Source: Leishmania donovani (taxonomy: Eukaryota > Euglenozoa > Kinetoplastea > Trypanosomatida > Trypanosomatidae). Taken from it: a DNA stretch of 64,000 bases. Of the stretch, positions 11,466-21,357 are shown piece after piece (the first letter of the stretch is position 1; each line of letters opens with the position of its first letter). The position numbers and the translations under genes were made by a program. Below the pieces are notes generated by a model. That model had not been told where the DNA came from, ran no database searches, and saw nothing but the letters and a program-made list of their open reading frames with translations. The DNA is taken from assembly GCF_000227135.1 (NCBI RefSeq), contig NC_018237.1, positions 251,618 to 315,617 on the forward strand, written 5' to 3'.

Positions 11466-12569
11466 ATGATCTCCGCGAAGAGACACATCGACACGAATGA
11501 GCTGCTGCACCTGAACAAGGCCGTCGTCTTCGGCTCCGGGGCCTTTGGCACGGCGCTGGCGATGGTGCTCTCCAAGAAGTGCCGCGAGGTGTGCGTGTGG
11601 CACATAAAGGAGGAGGAGGCGCGGCTCGTGAATGAGAAGCGCGAGAACGATCTCTACCTCCAGGGAGTACAGCTTGCGTCGAACATCACCTTCACCTCGG
11701 ATGTGGAAGAGGCGTACAAGGGTGCTGAGATTATCCTCTTCGTCATCCCGACCCAGTTCCTGCGCGGCTTCTTCCAGAAAAGCGGCAGCAACCTGATCGC
11801 CTACGCGAAGAAGAATCAGGTGCCGGTGCTTGTGTGCACGAAGGGTATTGAGCGCTCGACGCTGAAGTTCCCGGCGCAGATTGTTGGCGAGTTCTTCCCG
11901 GGCAGCCTGCTCTCTGTGCTCGCGGGCCCCAGCTTCGCCATCGAGGTGGCCACCGGCGTCTTCACGTGCGTCAGCGTCGCCTCCGCCGACATCAATGTGG
12001 CTCGCCGCCTGCAGCGCATCATGACAACGAGCGACCGCTCCTTCGTCTGCTGGGCCACCACCGACACCGTCGGCTGCGAGGTGGCCAGCGCTGTGAAGAA
12101 CGTGCTGGCCATCGGCTCTGGCGTGGCGAATGGCCTCGGCATGGGTCTCAACGCGCGTGCCGCCCTCATCACGCGCGGCCTGCTCGAGATTCGAGATCTG
12201 ACGGCCGCGCTGGGCGGCGATGGCAGCGCCGTCTTCGGCCTCGCCGGCCTCGGTGACCTCCAGCTCACGTGCTCGTCGGAGCTGTCGCGTAACTTCACGG
12301 TGGGCAAGAAGCTCGGCAAGGGTTTGTCTATCGAGGAAATACAACGCACGAGCAAGGCCGTCGCGGAGGGCGTGGCGACGGCCGAGCCGCTGATGCGCTT
12401 GGCGCAGCAGCTGAAGGTGACGATGCCGCTGTGCCAGCAAATCTACGAGATCGTGTACAAGAAGAAGAGCCCACGCGCCGCCATCGCAGACCTCTTGTCT
12501 TGCGGCCTGCAGGACGAGGGTCTGCCGCCGCTCTTCAAAAAGTCGGCTGCGACCCCCTCCAAGCTGTGA
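11466..12569 (+). CDS. GPDH: Glycerol-3-phosphate dehydrogenase [NAD+], glycosomal
   Basis: This enzyme interconverts dihydroxyacetone phosphate and glycerol-3-phosphate with NADH/NAD+ (EC 1.1.1.8). In trypanosomatids it acts in the glycosome, re-oxidising NADH and feeding ether-lipid synthesis. The 367 residues match the family length. The dinucleotide-binding motif GSGAFG is at residues 23-28, followed by family motifs KGIE, AGPSFA, the catalytic-Lys segment AVKNVLAIGSG and the substrate-binding segment AGLGDLQLTC. The protein ends in SKL, a type 1 peroxisomal (glycosomal) import signal. The start is the first ATG after the acceptor at 11300. It is the last plus-strand gene before the convergent strand-switch region. 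Confidence 0.97.
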   Translation: MISAKRHIDTNELLHLNKAVVFGSGAFGTALAMVLSKKCREVCVWHIKEEEARLVNEKRENDLYLQGVQLASNITFTSDVEEAYKGAEIILFVIPTQFLRGFFQKSGSNLIAYAKKNQVPVLVCTKGIERSTLKFPAQIVGEFFPGSLLSVLAGPSFAIEVATGVFTCVSVASADINVARRLQRIMTTSDRSFVCWATTDTVGCEVASAVKNVLAIGSGVANGLGMGLNARAALITRGLLEIRDLTAALGGDGSAVFGLAGLGDLQLTCSSELSRNFTVGKKLGKGLSIEEIQRTSKAVAEGVATAEPLMRLAQQLKVTMPLCQQIYEIVYKKKSPRAAIADLLSCGLQDEGLPPLFKKSAATPSKL

Positions 12570-13160
12570 GGCGGAAGAGGGCACACAAACACGCACAGGC
12601 AAGCAGACAAACAGGCCCACGCATGCGCACATCGCACGTCAGCTGTGTTCCGCGTGTGCGTTTTCTTCGCGTGCGTTTCTCCTCCTCGTACACGTCGGCA
12701 TCTCGAATTTCCACCGTAACCGGTGCCCAGGGCGGCCCTCCCTTCCCTCGTCCCCTCCTTTGTTCTCCGTGCGCGTTCCGCTCACGAACAACCTGCACGT
12801 GTGTGCTGTTTTGTCCGGGTTCGTTTTCTTCCGTCCGTTTCCCCTCGCCACCTCCCACTCTGCGTGTGCGTTGTCCACCCCCCTCCCTCTCCCTCCCCAT
12901 CCTCTCTGCGCTTCTTGGCCGGTCTGTTGAGGCGTGTATGTGCACAGCACGCGTGTGGCTGCGGGTGCTGTACGCGTGTTCTTTTCTGCGCACATCCTCC
13001 GTCTTGTGACCGCGTGTAGAGGAACAAAGGTAGACTGGAGCCAACCAGAGGGATTCGAGAAGCATCCAGCGCGAGTTGTGCGGCGCACACCGCTGACGGC
13101 TCCCCCTCCCCACACACACACACGCACTCGCGCACGCGCACGTCAATCACAGCGAGCTAG
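12570..13160. other. GPDH 3' flank, start of convergent strand-switch region
   Basis: Transcription from the left ends somewhere after GPDH, and the next gene (17816-20536) runs the opposite way, so 12570-17815 is a convergent strand-switch region. In trypanosomatids such regions are transcription termination zones, often with base J and sometimes tRNA genes. No tRNA or 5S rRNA was recognisable here. This part is pyrimidine-rich on the plus strand up to about 12920 and then carries an AC run near 13110-13125. Confidence 0.6.
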
Positions 13161-13541
13161 CCCAATGAGTGAGTCACGGAGAGCGAAGAGAGCGAGAGAG
13201 AGAAGCCGGAGTTGTGTTGTCCATCGGTGTGGTGATGTCCCTTCCCCTTGCTTTCTTTCCTTTTTCCTCTATTGTGCGTGCACCCCTTGATGGCGAGGGG
13301 GNNNNNNNNNNNNNNNNNNNNNNNNNNNNNNNNNNNNNNNNNNNNNNNNNNNNNNNNNNNNNNNNNNNNNNNNNNNNNNNNNNNNNNNNNNNNNNNNNNN
13401 CCCAATGAGTGAGTCACGGAGAGCGAAGAGAGCGAGAGAGAGAAGCCGGAGTTGTGTTGTCCATCGGTGTGGTGATGTCCCTTCCCCTTGCTTTCTTTCC
13501 TTTTTCCTCTATTGTGCGTGCACCCCTTGATGGCGAGGGGG
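13161..13541. repeat. 141-bp exact duplication flanking an assembly gap
   Basis: Bases 13161-13301 are repeated without difference at 13401-13541, separated by 99 N. Two contig ends carrying the same sequence placed either side of a fixed-size gap would give exactly this. I infer an uncollapsed contig overlap stalled at the long G run at 13536-13548, although a genuine short tandem duplication cannot be excluded. Confidence 0.75.
13302..13400. other. Assembly gap (99 N)
   Basis: A run of 99 N whose two sides carry the same 141 bases. The true missing length is unknown and may be zero or negative. Confidence 0.99.
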
Positions 13542-13580
13542 GGGGGGGCGCCCCCACGCGCCGCCATGCACGGTATCCCC

Positions 13581-14692
13581 CAGGGTCCAGTGGGCCCCAC
13601 TCTGTTTGGGGTGGAAGCCAAGCAGCCCCCTCCCCCTCTCCTCCTCCATCCCCTGCCAATGCCGAACCGCCTCTGCTGGCGACGTGGTCACGTGCCTACG
13701 GCGTGGGGAGGTCGAAGCGATGCACCGCTACCGCTGTGTCGGCGCACATGTCCCGGACATGGTGGCGGCGCGGCGGCCTGCGGCAGCGAGCACACCTCTA
13801 CGCCGTCCCTCTGACAGGCGAAATGCCGGCGCAATTCGAACGCATCCCATCCGGCCATCACTGCCTGCTGGCGGGGAGCCTGTGCGTTGCCCTGAGGGGG
13901 TGCACCAGGTGGTGGCCGGCACAATATGGGTGCCGGCGGTGAGGCGGGCCTCCCCCAGGGTCCAGTGGGCCCCACTCTGTTTGGGGTGGAAGCCAAGCAG
14001 CCCCCTCCCCCTCTCCTCCTCCATCCCCTGCCAATGCCGAACCGCCTCTGCTGGCGACGTGGTCACGTGCCTACGACGTGGGGAGGTCGAAGCGATGCAC
14101 CGCTACCGCTGTGTCGGCGCACATGTCCCGGACATGGTGGCGGCGCGGCGGCCTGCGGCAGCGAGCACACCTCTACGCCGTCCCTCTGACAGGCGAAATG
14201 CCGGCGCAATTCGAACGCATCCCATCCGGCCATCACTGCCTGCTGGCGGGGAGCCTGTGCGTTGCCCTGAGGGGGTGCACCAGGTGGTGGCCGGCACAAT
14301 ATGGGTGCCGGCGGTGAGGCGGNNNNNNNNNNNNNNNNNNNNNNNNNNNNNNNNNNNNNNNNNNNNNNNNNNNNNNNNNNNNNNNNNNNNNNNNNNNNNN
14401 NNNNNNNNNNNNNNNNNNNNNAAGCCAAGCAGCCCCCTCCCCCTCTCCTCCTCCATCCCCTGCCAATGCCGAGCCGCCTCTGCTGGCGACGTGGTCACGT
14501 GCCTACGGCGTGGGGAGGTCGAAGCGATGCACCGCTACCGCTGTGTCGGCGCACATGTCCCGGACATGGTGGCGGCGCGGCGGCCTGCGGCAGCGAGCAC
14601 ACCTCTACGCCGTCCCTCTGACAGGCGAAATGCCGGCGCAATTCGAACGCATCCCATCCGGCCATCACTGCCTGCTGGCGGTGAGGCGGGCC
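13581..14692. repeat. 375-bp tandem repeat, three copies, nearly identical
   Basis: Copy one runs 13581-13955 and copy two starts at 13956. Copy two is broken by a gap at 14323, and copy three resumes at 14422 and decays after about 14692. Marker segments such as the one beginning at 13615 recur at 13990 and 14422. Copies one and two differ by very few bases, for example a G to A change at 14072. Copy three has one substitution near 14471 and lacks 65 bases that lie between two GGCGG direct repeats in copy one (13870-13874 and 13935-13939). Because 375 is a multiple of three, both strands have long but unconvincing reading frames. The number of copies in the genome may be larger than assembled. 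Confidence 0.9.
14323..14421. other. Assembly gap (99 N) inside the 375-bp repeat
   Basis: The left flank stops at position 367 of the repeat unit and the right flank restarts at position 35. The gap therefore hides at least 42 bases and possibly whole extra copies. Confidence 0.95.
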
Positions 14693-15772
14693 TGCGACGC
14701 GTGGAGGTCGGGTAGAGCCTGAGGCAGGGGCCGTGCTCAGGTAGCTGGGTCGGCGCACTGCTGTAGCGCGTGTGTGTCTACCGATACCCCGCGCCACGCG
14801 ATGAGGTCTGTGGCAGGGCTGGTCGGGAGGGGGCCGGTTCAGCGTGGCGGTCTGACCCCATGCTGTGCACCGCAGAGAATGGACGCACACACGCAGACAT
14901 GTGGGAATATTATCAAGAAATATTGTTGTACTGGTTACAGGCCCCAACTCATCTGTGTAGGTGCACGCGTGTCTGAAGTTCTCTAATTTAGAGGGTGAAG
15001 AGAAGCTGTAGATGTCGTCCGAGGGGCACGTCTGAGGGGTCTGTGCGCACGAGAGCAGCACCACTCGTGCACAAGTGATTCAACGAGATGAGTGGACAAC
15101 GCGGCGCGCGGAGATGCGCGTGCACATGTGCTGCTCTCTCGCCTGCTTCATTCGCAACGTTGTTTCTCCACACCCACACCGTCTCCTCCTCGTGTTACGT
15201 CGATGTGCGATGGTGTGTGGTCTGTCTGCATCCTCTCGGAGTGGGTGTGCCCTTCGCCTCGGTTCCACCCTGAGCGTTTCCAGTGTTTCCCTCGGCGCCC
15301 ACTGTGAGACCCCCCCCCCTTCCCCCGCCCAGTGCTCCTCCGCTGCGCCTTCGCTTTCTGAGTGGCCAAAGTCCGCACTCGCTCTTTGGGTCTGCGTGTG
15401 CGTGTGTGTGTGTGGGGGGGGAGGGGTAGGACTGATGGGGACCTCCCACTCGTTTGGCTCACCACCACTTCCTCTTGTTAGCGTCACCCCTTGGCATCGA
15501 GTAGAACGCCGAAACGAGTCACCTCACCCCTTCAACCTCCCTCGTGAATGCCCCCCTCCCTCCTTCCTCTGCCTGCGTATTCGCCGACCCCCTCCCCTCC
15601 ACGGACCCCGAGACGCCACACCGGCATCTTCACCATGGCCCCTCTGCCTTTCGCTTCGCCATCACGCACGAAATTGGGCGATCCGGGTGGGCGCCGGCGC
15701 GGTGCGCCAGGGGGTAGTGGGGGTGGGCGGTGAGGGCGCGGGGCCCACCGGACGGCCGCGGGCCGCCCCCCC
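14693..15772. other. Strand-switch region without a recognisable gene
   Basis: Unique sequence follows the tandem repeat. It contains a short AT-richer patch near 14900-15000, a TG/G run at 15391-15426 and a C-rich stretch leading into the next gap. The open frames are low-complexity and I see no gene. Confidence 0.55.
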
Positions 15773-15871
15773 NNNNNNNNNNNNNNNNNNNNNNNNNNNN
15801 NNNNNNNNNNNNNNNNNNNNNNNNNNNNNNNNNNNNNNNNNNNNNNNNNNNNNNNNNNNNNNNNNNNNNNN
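15773..15871. other. Assembly gap (99 N) at a poly-C tract
   Basis: The gap sits between two cytosine runs (ending at 15772 and beginning at 15874), which suggests sequencing failure in a homopolymer. Confidence 0.95.
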
Positions 15872-15894
15872 CGCCCCCCCCCCCCCCCGCCAGA

Positions 15895-16860
15895 AGCCGG
15901 CCGGCGCCGCACAACCCCGCGGCAGACGCCGAGCCGCGCCAGCCGCCCCCCCGCAAAGAGCAGGACGCCCGAGTGGGCGAAGCCAGCGCCGCCGCCGCCC
16001 ATCGCGGCAAGTGCCCGCAAGCCCTGTGCAAAGAAAAGCGTCATCGCCTTGTCCATCGCCGTCTCGCCGTTCATCCGAAACGCCTCCACGACGTCGATTT
16101 GTCAGCACGTCGATCAGCCTATACAACTCTCGCCCAGCGGTCACCGCTTCCCGGGGTTGCGCTTGTGGTCGAGCAAGGCAAGCACAGCTCCTACCATGTT
16201 CACTGCATCACACCCCTTGGCGCGGCGCAGCAGTGTCGTCCGGTACGCGTGGATCTGCGGCATGGAAGCAGTGGCACTGAAGAACAGCGCGTCCGCCTTG
16301 AAGACGTCGTAGCCCACCATCGCGGGCGTATACGCCACCATCGCGGGCGTATACGCGTCAAGGGCACCGCCATTGTACACGAGCAGACCGCTCACCGCTG
16401 CCACCGCCAAACTTCTGCTCCATCAGAGCCAGCTCTTTGCAGCGGACGGCATGTCGGGCATGCGCATGTAGTTGTCCAGGTTCATCGGGCGCTGGTTCAC
16501 CACGGCGAGCATCCCGGCACCCGTGGCGTTCTGCCCATCGCACCTTGGTGGAGCTCGCACATATCGAGGCTCTCGCTGAGCCCGCCCCTCTCAGCAGGTG
16601 CGCAGCGTTGATCAGGCAAGCCAATGCACGGTCCGCCAACGCTGAAGTAGCCACTCTCGCGCAGCCAGCTCTGGTCCTCGCGGATCTCGTCGATCAGCTT
16701 GCTGGCAAGCACCTCCATGTCTTTTCGGAAGATCAGGTGGCCGATGCAGATGCCGCCGTCACCGGTCTTCTCTGGCACGCACTTCTGAAAGGATGCAGTG
16801 TTGAAGTTGAAGCCGGTGAAGAGGGGCATCGGACCACGAGCAGCCGACGCCCCTCAGGAG
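15895..16860 (-). pseudogene. Decayed protein-coding remnant, frameshifted, family not recognised
   Basis: Read on the minus strand, protein-like sequence runs through several frames in order. First comes a Phe-Asn-rich start followed by KTGDGGICIGHLIFRKD (16829 down to about 16600). In another frame comes MLAVVNQRPMNLDNYMRMPD (about 16515-16450). A third frame gives GYDVFKADALFFSATASMPQ (about 16310-16250), and a fourth gives FRMNGETAMDKAMTLFFAQG (about 16080-16020). An 18-bp tandem duplication at about 16317-16353 repeats AYTPAMV in frame. The pieces read as one protein broken by frameshifts, truncated at the poly-C gap. I do not recognise the family. Either it is a pseudogene beside the termination zone or the assembly has indel errors. 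Confidence 0.5.
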
Positions 16861-17815
16861 AATCTGGCGCTCCTTAACGGGGCATTTTCGGGGGTGCAGG
16901 GGGAGGAGGAGGTGGTGGTGGTCGGCGGAATGCGTGTGGCAGGTGCGAAGTGCGGGAAACGGTCATAGCGTCTCAAGAGGACGGCTGGAGGCGGGAGGAG
17001 GAAAACCCCTTTCGCGTGTTACGTCGTTGTAGGCGCAGCCGTGCCTGCTCAGGTGCCCACGCACACGGAGCGGCGGTGATATGGGCGCAGCACATGGATG
17101 TGTGCCTGTGTGGTGGTGCTGGAAAAGGGCGAGAGAGGAGAGATCGGAGCACCCGTGATGGCGGAGAGCAGGCTGTGTGGCAGTGGAGGGAGGAGAGTAC
17201 AGAGCAACAGAGGATGCAGTCGCGACGAGGTCGAGTGTAGAGATCAGGCATCACGGCGCACGGTCCGAATGCACGGGAATCATGTGCCATGTTGATACAT
17301 AAAGAAGCGAGTACCCCTCAGAGTACGTGAGCCGGGTAGGAGTCGCATTCCAGCGCTCGGAGACGCGCCCCGAAGAGAGGCTATGTCGCGAGACGGCAAT
17401 GGATGAAGCCCGTTTACAAGGGCCCTCCCCCTCTGCACACGCGCACAGCAGGGCAGCGTGGCTGTCCTGCGACTATGTGGGTGCGTGTCGTGATGTGCGA
17501 AGGGGTGTTGACCCACATCCAGTGCGTTGCGCGCGTCGTTTGCGATGGAGAACTGCTGCAGGGAGCTACACGCAACGGAAAGAGGGAACGCAAGTCGAAG
17601 CAGCAAGAGGAAAGCCGGACACTCCGGTGCGCGACACACAAACTCGCACCCGCGGCTTCGGCTAGCGGGGGAAGGAAAGGGAACGTCAGCGACAGAGAGA
17701 AGGCGGTCATTCGCATGACAGCAAAACGAGGATACATCGACATCAGCTCGAGTTTTCTCTTCGCCCATTTGGGCAACGCATCCGAGAGAAGGGGTGTGGA
17801 AAAGGACGCCGTGGC
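16861..17815. other. Probable 3' untranslated region of the 906-aa gene
   Basis: The plus strand is purine-rich, as in the other minus-strand untranslated regions of the window. Apparent reading frames on both strands are shadows with no protein character, and I see no gene. Confidence 0.5.
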
Positions 17816-20536
17816 TCACCCGGGAGAGCGGCGCTGACGGAGATAGCGCGTCAGGGTATCGATCTCCGACTGAATCAGCAGATGTTCCTCGGATGCGCGC
17901 ATGCGATGTCGAGGGGTTCGTTCGTGGGACTCGGTGCGAAGCCGACTCAGACCGCTTTTTGCATCTACAGCACCCGCTTGTCGATCGGAGGACGACGTCG
18001 AGGCATCCGCGGAGCTGACAACGCCAACCTGCGCAGTCACTGGCAGCGACAAGGGCAGCTGCAAGGATGCCGTACGCGCTGCTTGACCTGGACAGGCTTC
18101 ACTGCCGCTGGGGGCTACCACGGGTTCCCACAGCGGCCTTTCCTTCATCTCGTGCTGCGTCTGCAGCCGCACCTCTTGCAGCGCGGAGCGCAGCATTTGC
18201 CGCTCGGCTGAGGTCAGCTGCTGCAGAAGTTGCGCACTGCCCCCGCCATCCTTGACTGCGGCGGTCGCTCCATCGTCCAACGCAGCAGCCGCCGGGGAGA
18301 CGAGCCGTGTCAGCTCATTCAAAAGGTGCGGAATGACTCGCTCCCACCGTGGCACGCCTTGGGTGGATGCAGGCTCACGAAGAGCCGGTTCCGGTCGCGT
18401 GAAAAGGAACAGCGCACGCGCCACCGCAGCCGGCCCCCCGTGATCAGCATCATCGCGGCGGAACGGCGCAGAGAGAACGAGCTCTAGAATCATCCGCTTC
18501 AGGGCCGGTGTGATGGTACCGCCTGGTGACTGCAGCTGCAAGCATGCGAGCACCAAGAGGCCGTAACGCTGATGCCGACGCGCCAGCTCGCTGCTCGACT
18601 TCCTTGTCACGATACAAGAGGACGCGTGCTGGCTTACCGTGTGCGCCAGCGCTCGCAGCGTGCGTTGGGCCTCTGCGCGGACGGTCGTGAGCGCCAGTGC
18701 ATCGCCGACGACCTCGCACGCGCGTGACCACAGCATCCCGGGCGTGTCGGGTCCGCTAGTCACTGCCGTGTCACCAACGCACCACAAAACGAGGGCAGAG
18801 CGCTGAAGACACTTGAGCACTTCAGCGAGCACCGTCTGAGTCCCATCCGGGTACGCGACGCAGACCTCTGCGATCCCAAGGAGCCCAGCCATTTCCTGCA
18901 CATCGTGCAGACTGCGATGTCGGTGCGGCTGGAAGAAGACATCGCGCACCCACCACGAGAACGCGGTCACTGCCTCCGTGGAGGCCACAGACGACGCTGT
19001 GGCGCACACCACGGCGAAGATATCCTCGACGTCGGCAAGGGAGATGGACGCCAGGGTGGGCGATACTGCATACGATGGTACCGGCGGCGGCGTCACTGTA
19101 GACGTATACTGCAGTGCGTGATGCGTCACATAGGCACCGAGCCGCCACCTTGCCCGGACAGCTGCCTCTGTCTTTCGATGGCCCGCAGGGGCCCCATGGA
19201 GGGATGTAGAAGAAGCGGGCCACCACGTGGTGGGCAGCCGAAGCAGCCAGCGGGCCTTGGGCAACGCAGGCGCAGTCTGGGCACGATTTGGCGGCGTGCC
19301 CCGTACTGGGTTTGACGAACTCGACATCGTCTTGCCAGCGTCCCTCCTCGAAGTTCGTGCGGCGCTGCTTCCTGGCCTGCGTGGTCCGTCCCCTTCGCCA
19401 TGGAAGGAGTGCTCGACAGGTGATCCGGTGCCGCTGCTGTACCTGCTGCCCCGTTGCTGCTCCGCTTCGTAGACCTCAATCAGCCGCATCGCCTGCGAGA
19501 GACGCACCAGCTCCTGCGGTCGATACCACCACGGACTCTCTCGACGAGACGGTATGCCCCCATCGCCTGTTGCCGCAGCCTCTTCTTGAGAGCACAGCGA
19601 CACAATCGCTCGATCACATAGGCTGAAGATGCGCTGCTGCAGCAGCGCACGATCCGTCTGCAAGTGACTCAGCCGCCGCAGGCTGTTCACGAATTTGCTC
19701 CCAGGCTCTGCCTCGGCTGCCGCCGACGAAGCACACCCCGTCAGCACCAGAGCGAGCGCGGTGAACTGCACGAGCAGTCCTGTCGTCGAGGTGCCGTGAT
19801 CGATAAAGAGCTTCCAGTGCTGCTCCACAGTGTCTACCAGAGCCGCCAAGTCATCAAGGGTGAAGGCGATGGAGCTCTTCGATTGTAGTTTCCGCGCATC
19901 CGCTGCCGCTGCTGAGGAGGTTCGTTTCCGAGAGCGACCGAATTCCCGCTGCTGCTTATCATGAGCATCAAGGCACGCCTCCATCACGCGAACGAGAGAC
20001 TGAAACTGTGCCAGATCGCTCACACCGGCAGCGCCTCCACCAGCGCGCGCGAAGGCGGTTTTGCTCTTTCCCATGCCAAGCATCGAGATGGATGTGCGGG
20101 GCGCTGCAGCGGAAGACGCACCAATCGTGGCGTGTTGCATGCGCCGTTGCCAGAGGGCAAAAACCTGCTGGGTGGCGAGAGGGGAAAGTCCATGTCGTAG
20201 GCAGTTGGCCAGCATCAAGCCGCCATCGTCGAGGGTGATGGTGGGCGAGCTGAGATCTCGGCGCACCTCGGCGAGCAGCCGCTCGCTGAGAGCGTCGCGC
20301 AGCAGGTCGTCGGAAGGCTCCCTCAGGGTCTCTGCGCACGGTGAGGCTGCTGTTGGCGCAGCCCGCTCATGATCACGGCTTTCTGTGGCCAATACAAAGT
20401 GGGCCTCGAGGGAGCGCGCGGGGTTTGTCAGTGAGCTCGACTGCATGCGGCGCAGCACCTCGTCCAGCGGCACCGCCTCCAGCTGCTCGGCAATGCGGCG
20501 CTGCACCGCTAAGCGTTGAAGGATGATGCGGAGCAT
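17816..20536 (-). CDS. Conserved-type protein of unknown function, 906 aa
   Basis: I do not recognise the family. The protein starts with a basic, amphipathic stretch (MLRIILQRLAVQRRIAEQLE) that could be a mitochondrial targeting sequence. The rest is mostly predicted alpha-helical with many Leu, Ala and Arg residues. It is interrupted by a low-complexity Ser/Arg/Gly segment roughly between residues 370 and 460 and by an Ala/Gly-rich loop near residue 780. Helical repeat or RNA-binding mitochondrial proteins of trypanosomatids often look like this, but I see no diagnostic motif. It is the last gene of the minus-strand cluster before the convergent strand switch. The upstream minus-strand sequence has a pyrimidine stretch and a CCCAG acceptor close to the start. 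Confidence 0.85.
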   Translation of the reverse strand: MLRIILQRLAVQRRIAEQLEAVPLDEVLRRMQSSSLTNPARSLEAHFVLATESRDHERAAPTAASPCAETLREPSDDLLRDALSERLLAEVRRDLSSPTITLDDGGLMLANCLRHGLSPLATQQVFALWQRRMQHATIGASSAAAPRTSISMLGMGKSKTAFARAGGGAAGVSDLAQFQSLVRVMEACLDAHDKQQREFGRSRKRTSSAAAADARKLQSKSSIAFTLDDLAALVDTVEQHWKLFIDHGTSTTGLLVQFTALALVLTGCASSAAAEAEPGSKFVNSLRRLSHLQTDRALLQQRIFSLCDRAIVSLCSQEEAAATGDGGIPSRRESPWWYRPQELVRLSQAMRLIEVYEAEQQRGSRYSSGTGSPVEHSFHGEGDGPRRPGSSAARTSRRDAGKTMSSSSNPVRGTPPNRAQTAPALPKARWLLRLPTTWWPASSTSLHGAPAGHRKTEAAVRARWRLGAYVTHHALQYTSTVTPPPVPSYAVSPTLASISLADVEDIFAVVCATASSVASTEAVTAFSWWVRDVFFQPHRHRSLHDVQEMAGLLGIAEVCVAYPDGTQTVLAEVLKCLQRSALVLWCVGDTAVTSGPDTPGMLWSRACEVVGDALALTTVRAEAQRTLRALAHTVSQHASSCIVTRKSSSELARRHQRYGLLVLACLQLQSPGGTITPALKRMILELVLSAPFRRDDADHGGPAAVARALFLFTRPEPALREPASTQGVPRWERVIPHLLNELTRLVSPAAAALDDGATAAVKDGGGSAQLLQQLTSAERQMLRSALQEVRLQTQHEMKERPLWEPVVAPSGSEACPGQAARTASLQLPLSLPVTAQVGVVSSADASTSSSDRQAGAVDAKSGLSRLRTESHERTPRHRMRASEEHLLIQSEIDTLTRYLRQRRSPG

Positions 20537-21357
20537 GTGCTCATGGCGCTGCGATTCCTCTGGGCAAAGACAAACACTGACAGGAGAGCAGCAGGAATAG
20601 CATACGGCCCACCAGACACGGCGCCGTTGCCGCTCGGCACCTCACGCCCTCACGTGTCCTTCAATGGCTGCAGCGCCAGAGACAGGGAGAGGAGTTATGT
20701 GAGTGTGTGAGCGCCCTCCTCTGCAGCGGAGGTGGGGAAGTCTTTTAAGCGAGGAAGAGTGGGAGAGGACCCTTCGCCGGGCCACCCAAGCGCCGAAAAG
20801 AAGGTCGGAGAGAAGGCCGAATTAGAAACACGCGATGTGGGCAACAAGGACATGGGGAAAGGAATGAGCTGCAGAGCAAGCGAGACCGTGCAGAACGGCA
20901 CCGACTGTCTGTATGCCATGTGTGTGCGTGTTCGAGAGAGCGAGGCAACGAGGAGGCACAGCAGCAGCCGGCCTGCATATAGGGCGGCAAAATGGTTGCG
21001 CTCCACTGAACACCCGGGCCCGACTTACCCTTTTACCTGCCGTATCCATCGACATCTTTATCGCACGCGAGTGGCTGTGCGTTAGCCGCGCCCCCTGGTC
21101 TATACGGGCCCACCCACAAAGGAAGGCCAACAAAGGCCGAAACTGCGAGAGAGGAGGGGACGGGGGGAGGGCAGCGCAGGTGCAGCACACAATGCAGACA
21201 CGCAGGCGGCAACGCTACTCGTTTTCTGGCCTCCTGTTGTTCCCTTTATTAGCATCATCACGGCTGCGGCACCGGCGCGCACACACGCAAAAAGAGAGGG
21301 AAAGAGAGAGGGAGGGGACATGCAGCATCATAAAGCGCCGCAGCAACCTCATCTGCA
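20537..21357. other. Intergenic region, purine-rich plus strand
   Basis: This holds the 5' untranslated region and splice signals of the 906-aa gene and the 3' untranslated region of the coiled-coil gene. No gene is seen. Confidence 0.6.

Noticed and set aside
11370..12632. 420-codon minus-strand frame overlapping GPDH
   Set aside because: It is an antisense shadow of the clearly coding GPDH gene.
13606..14715. 369-codon frame through the 375-bp repeats
   Set aside because: The repeat length is a multiple of three, so frames persist by arithmetic on both strands. The product is Arg/Ala/Pro-rich and crosses a gap.
12570..17815. GP63 surface protease genes expected near GPDH on chromosome 10
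   Set aside because: No HExxH metalloprotease motif or GP63-like sequence was found in the strand-switch region or elsewhere in the window.
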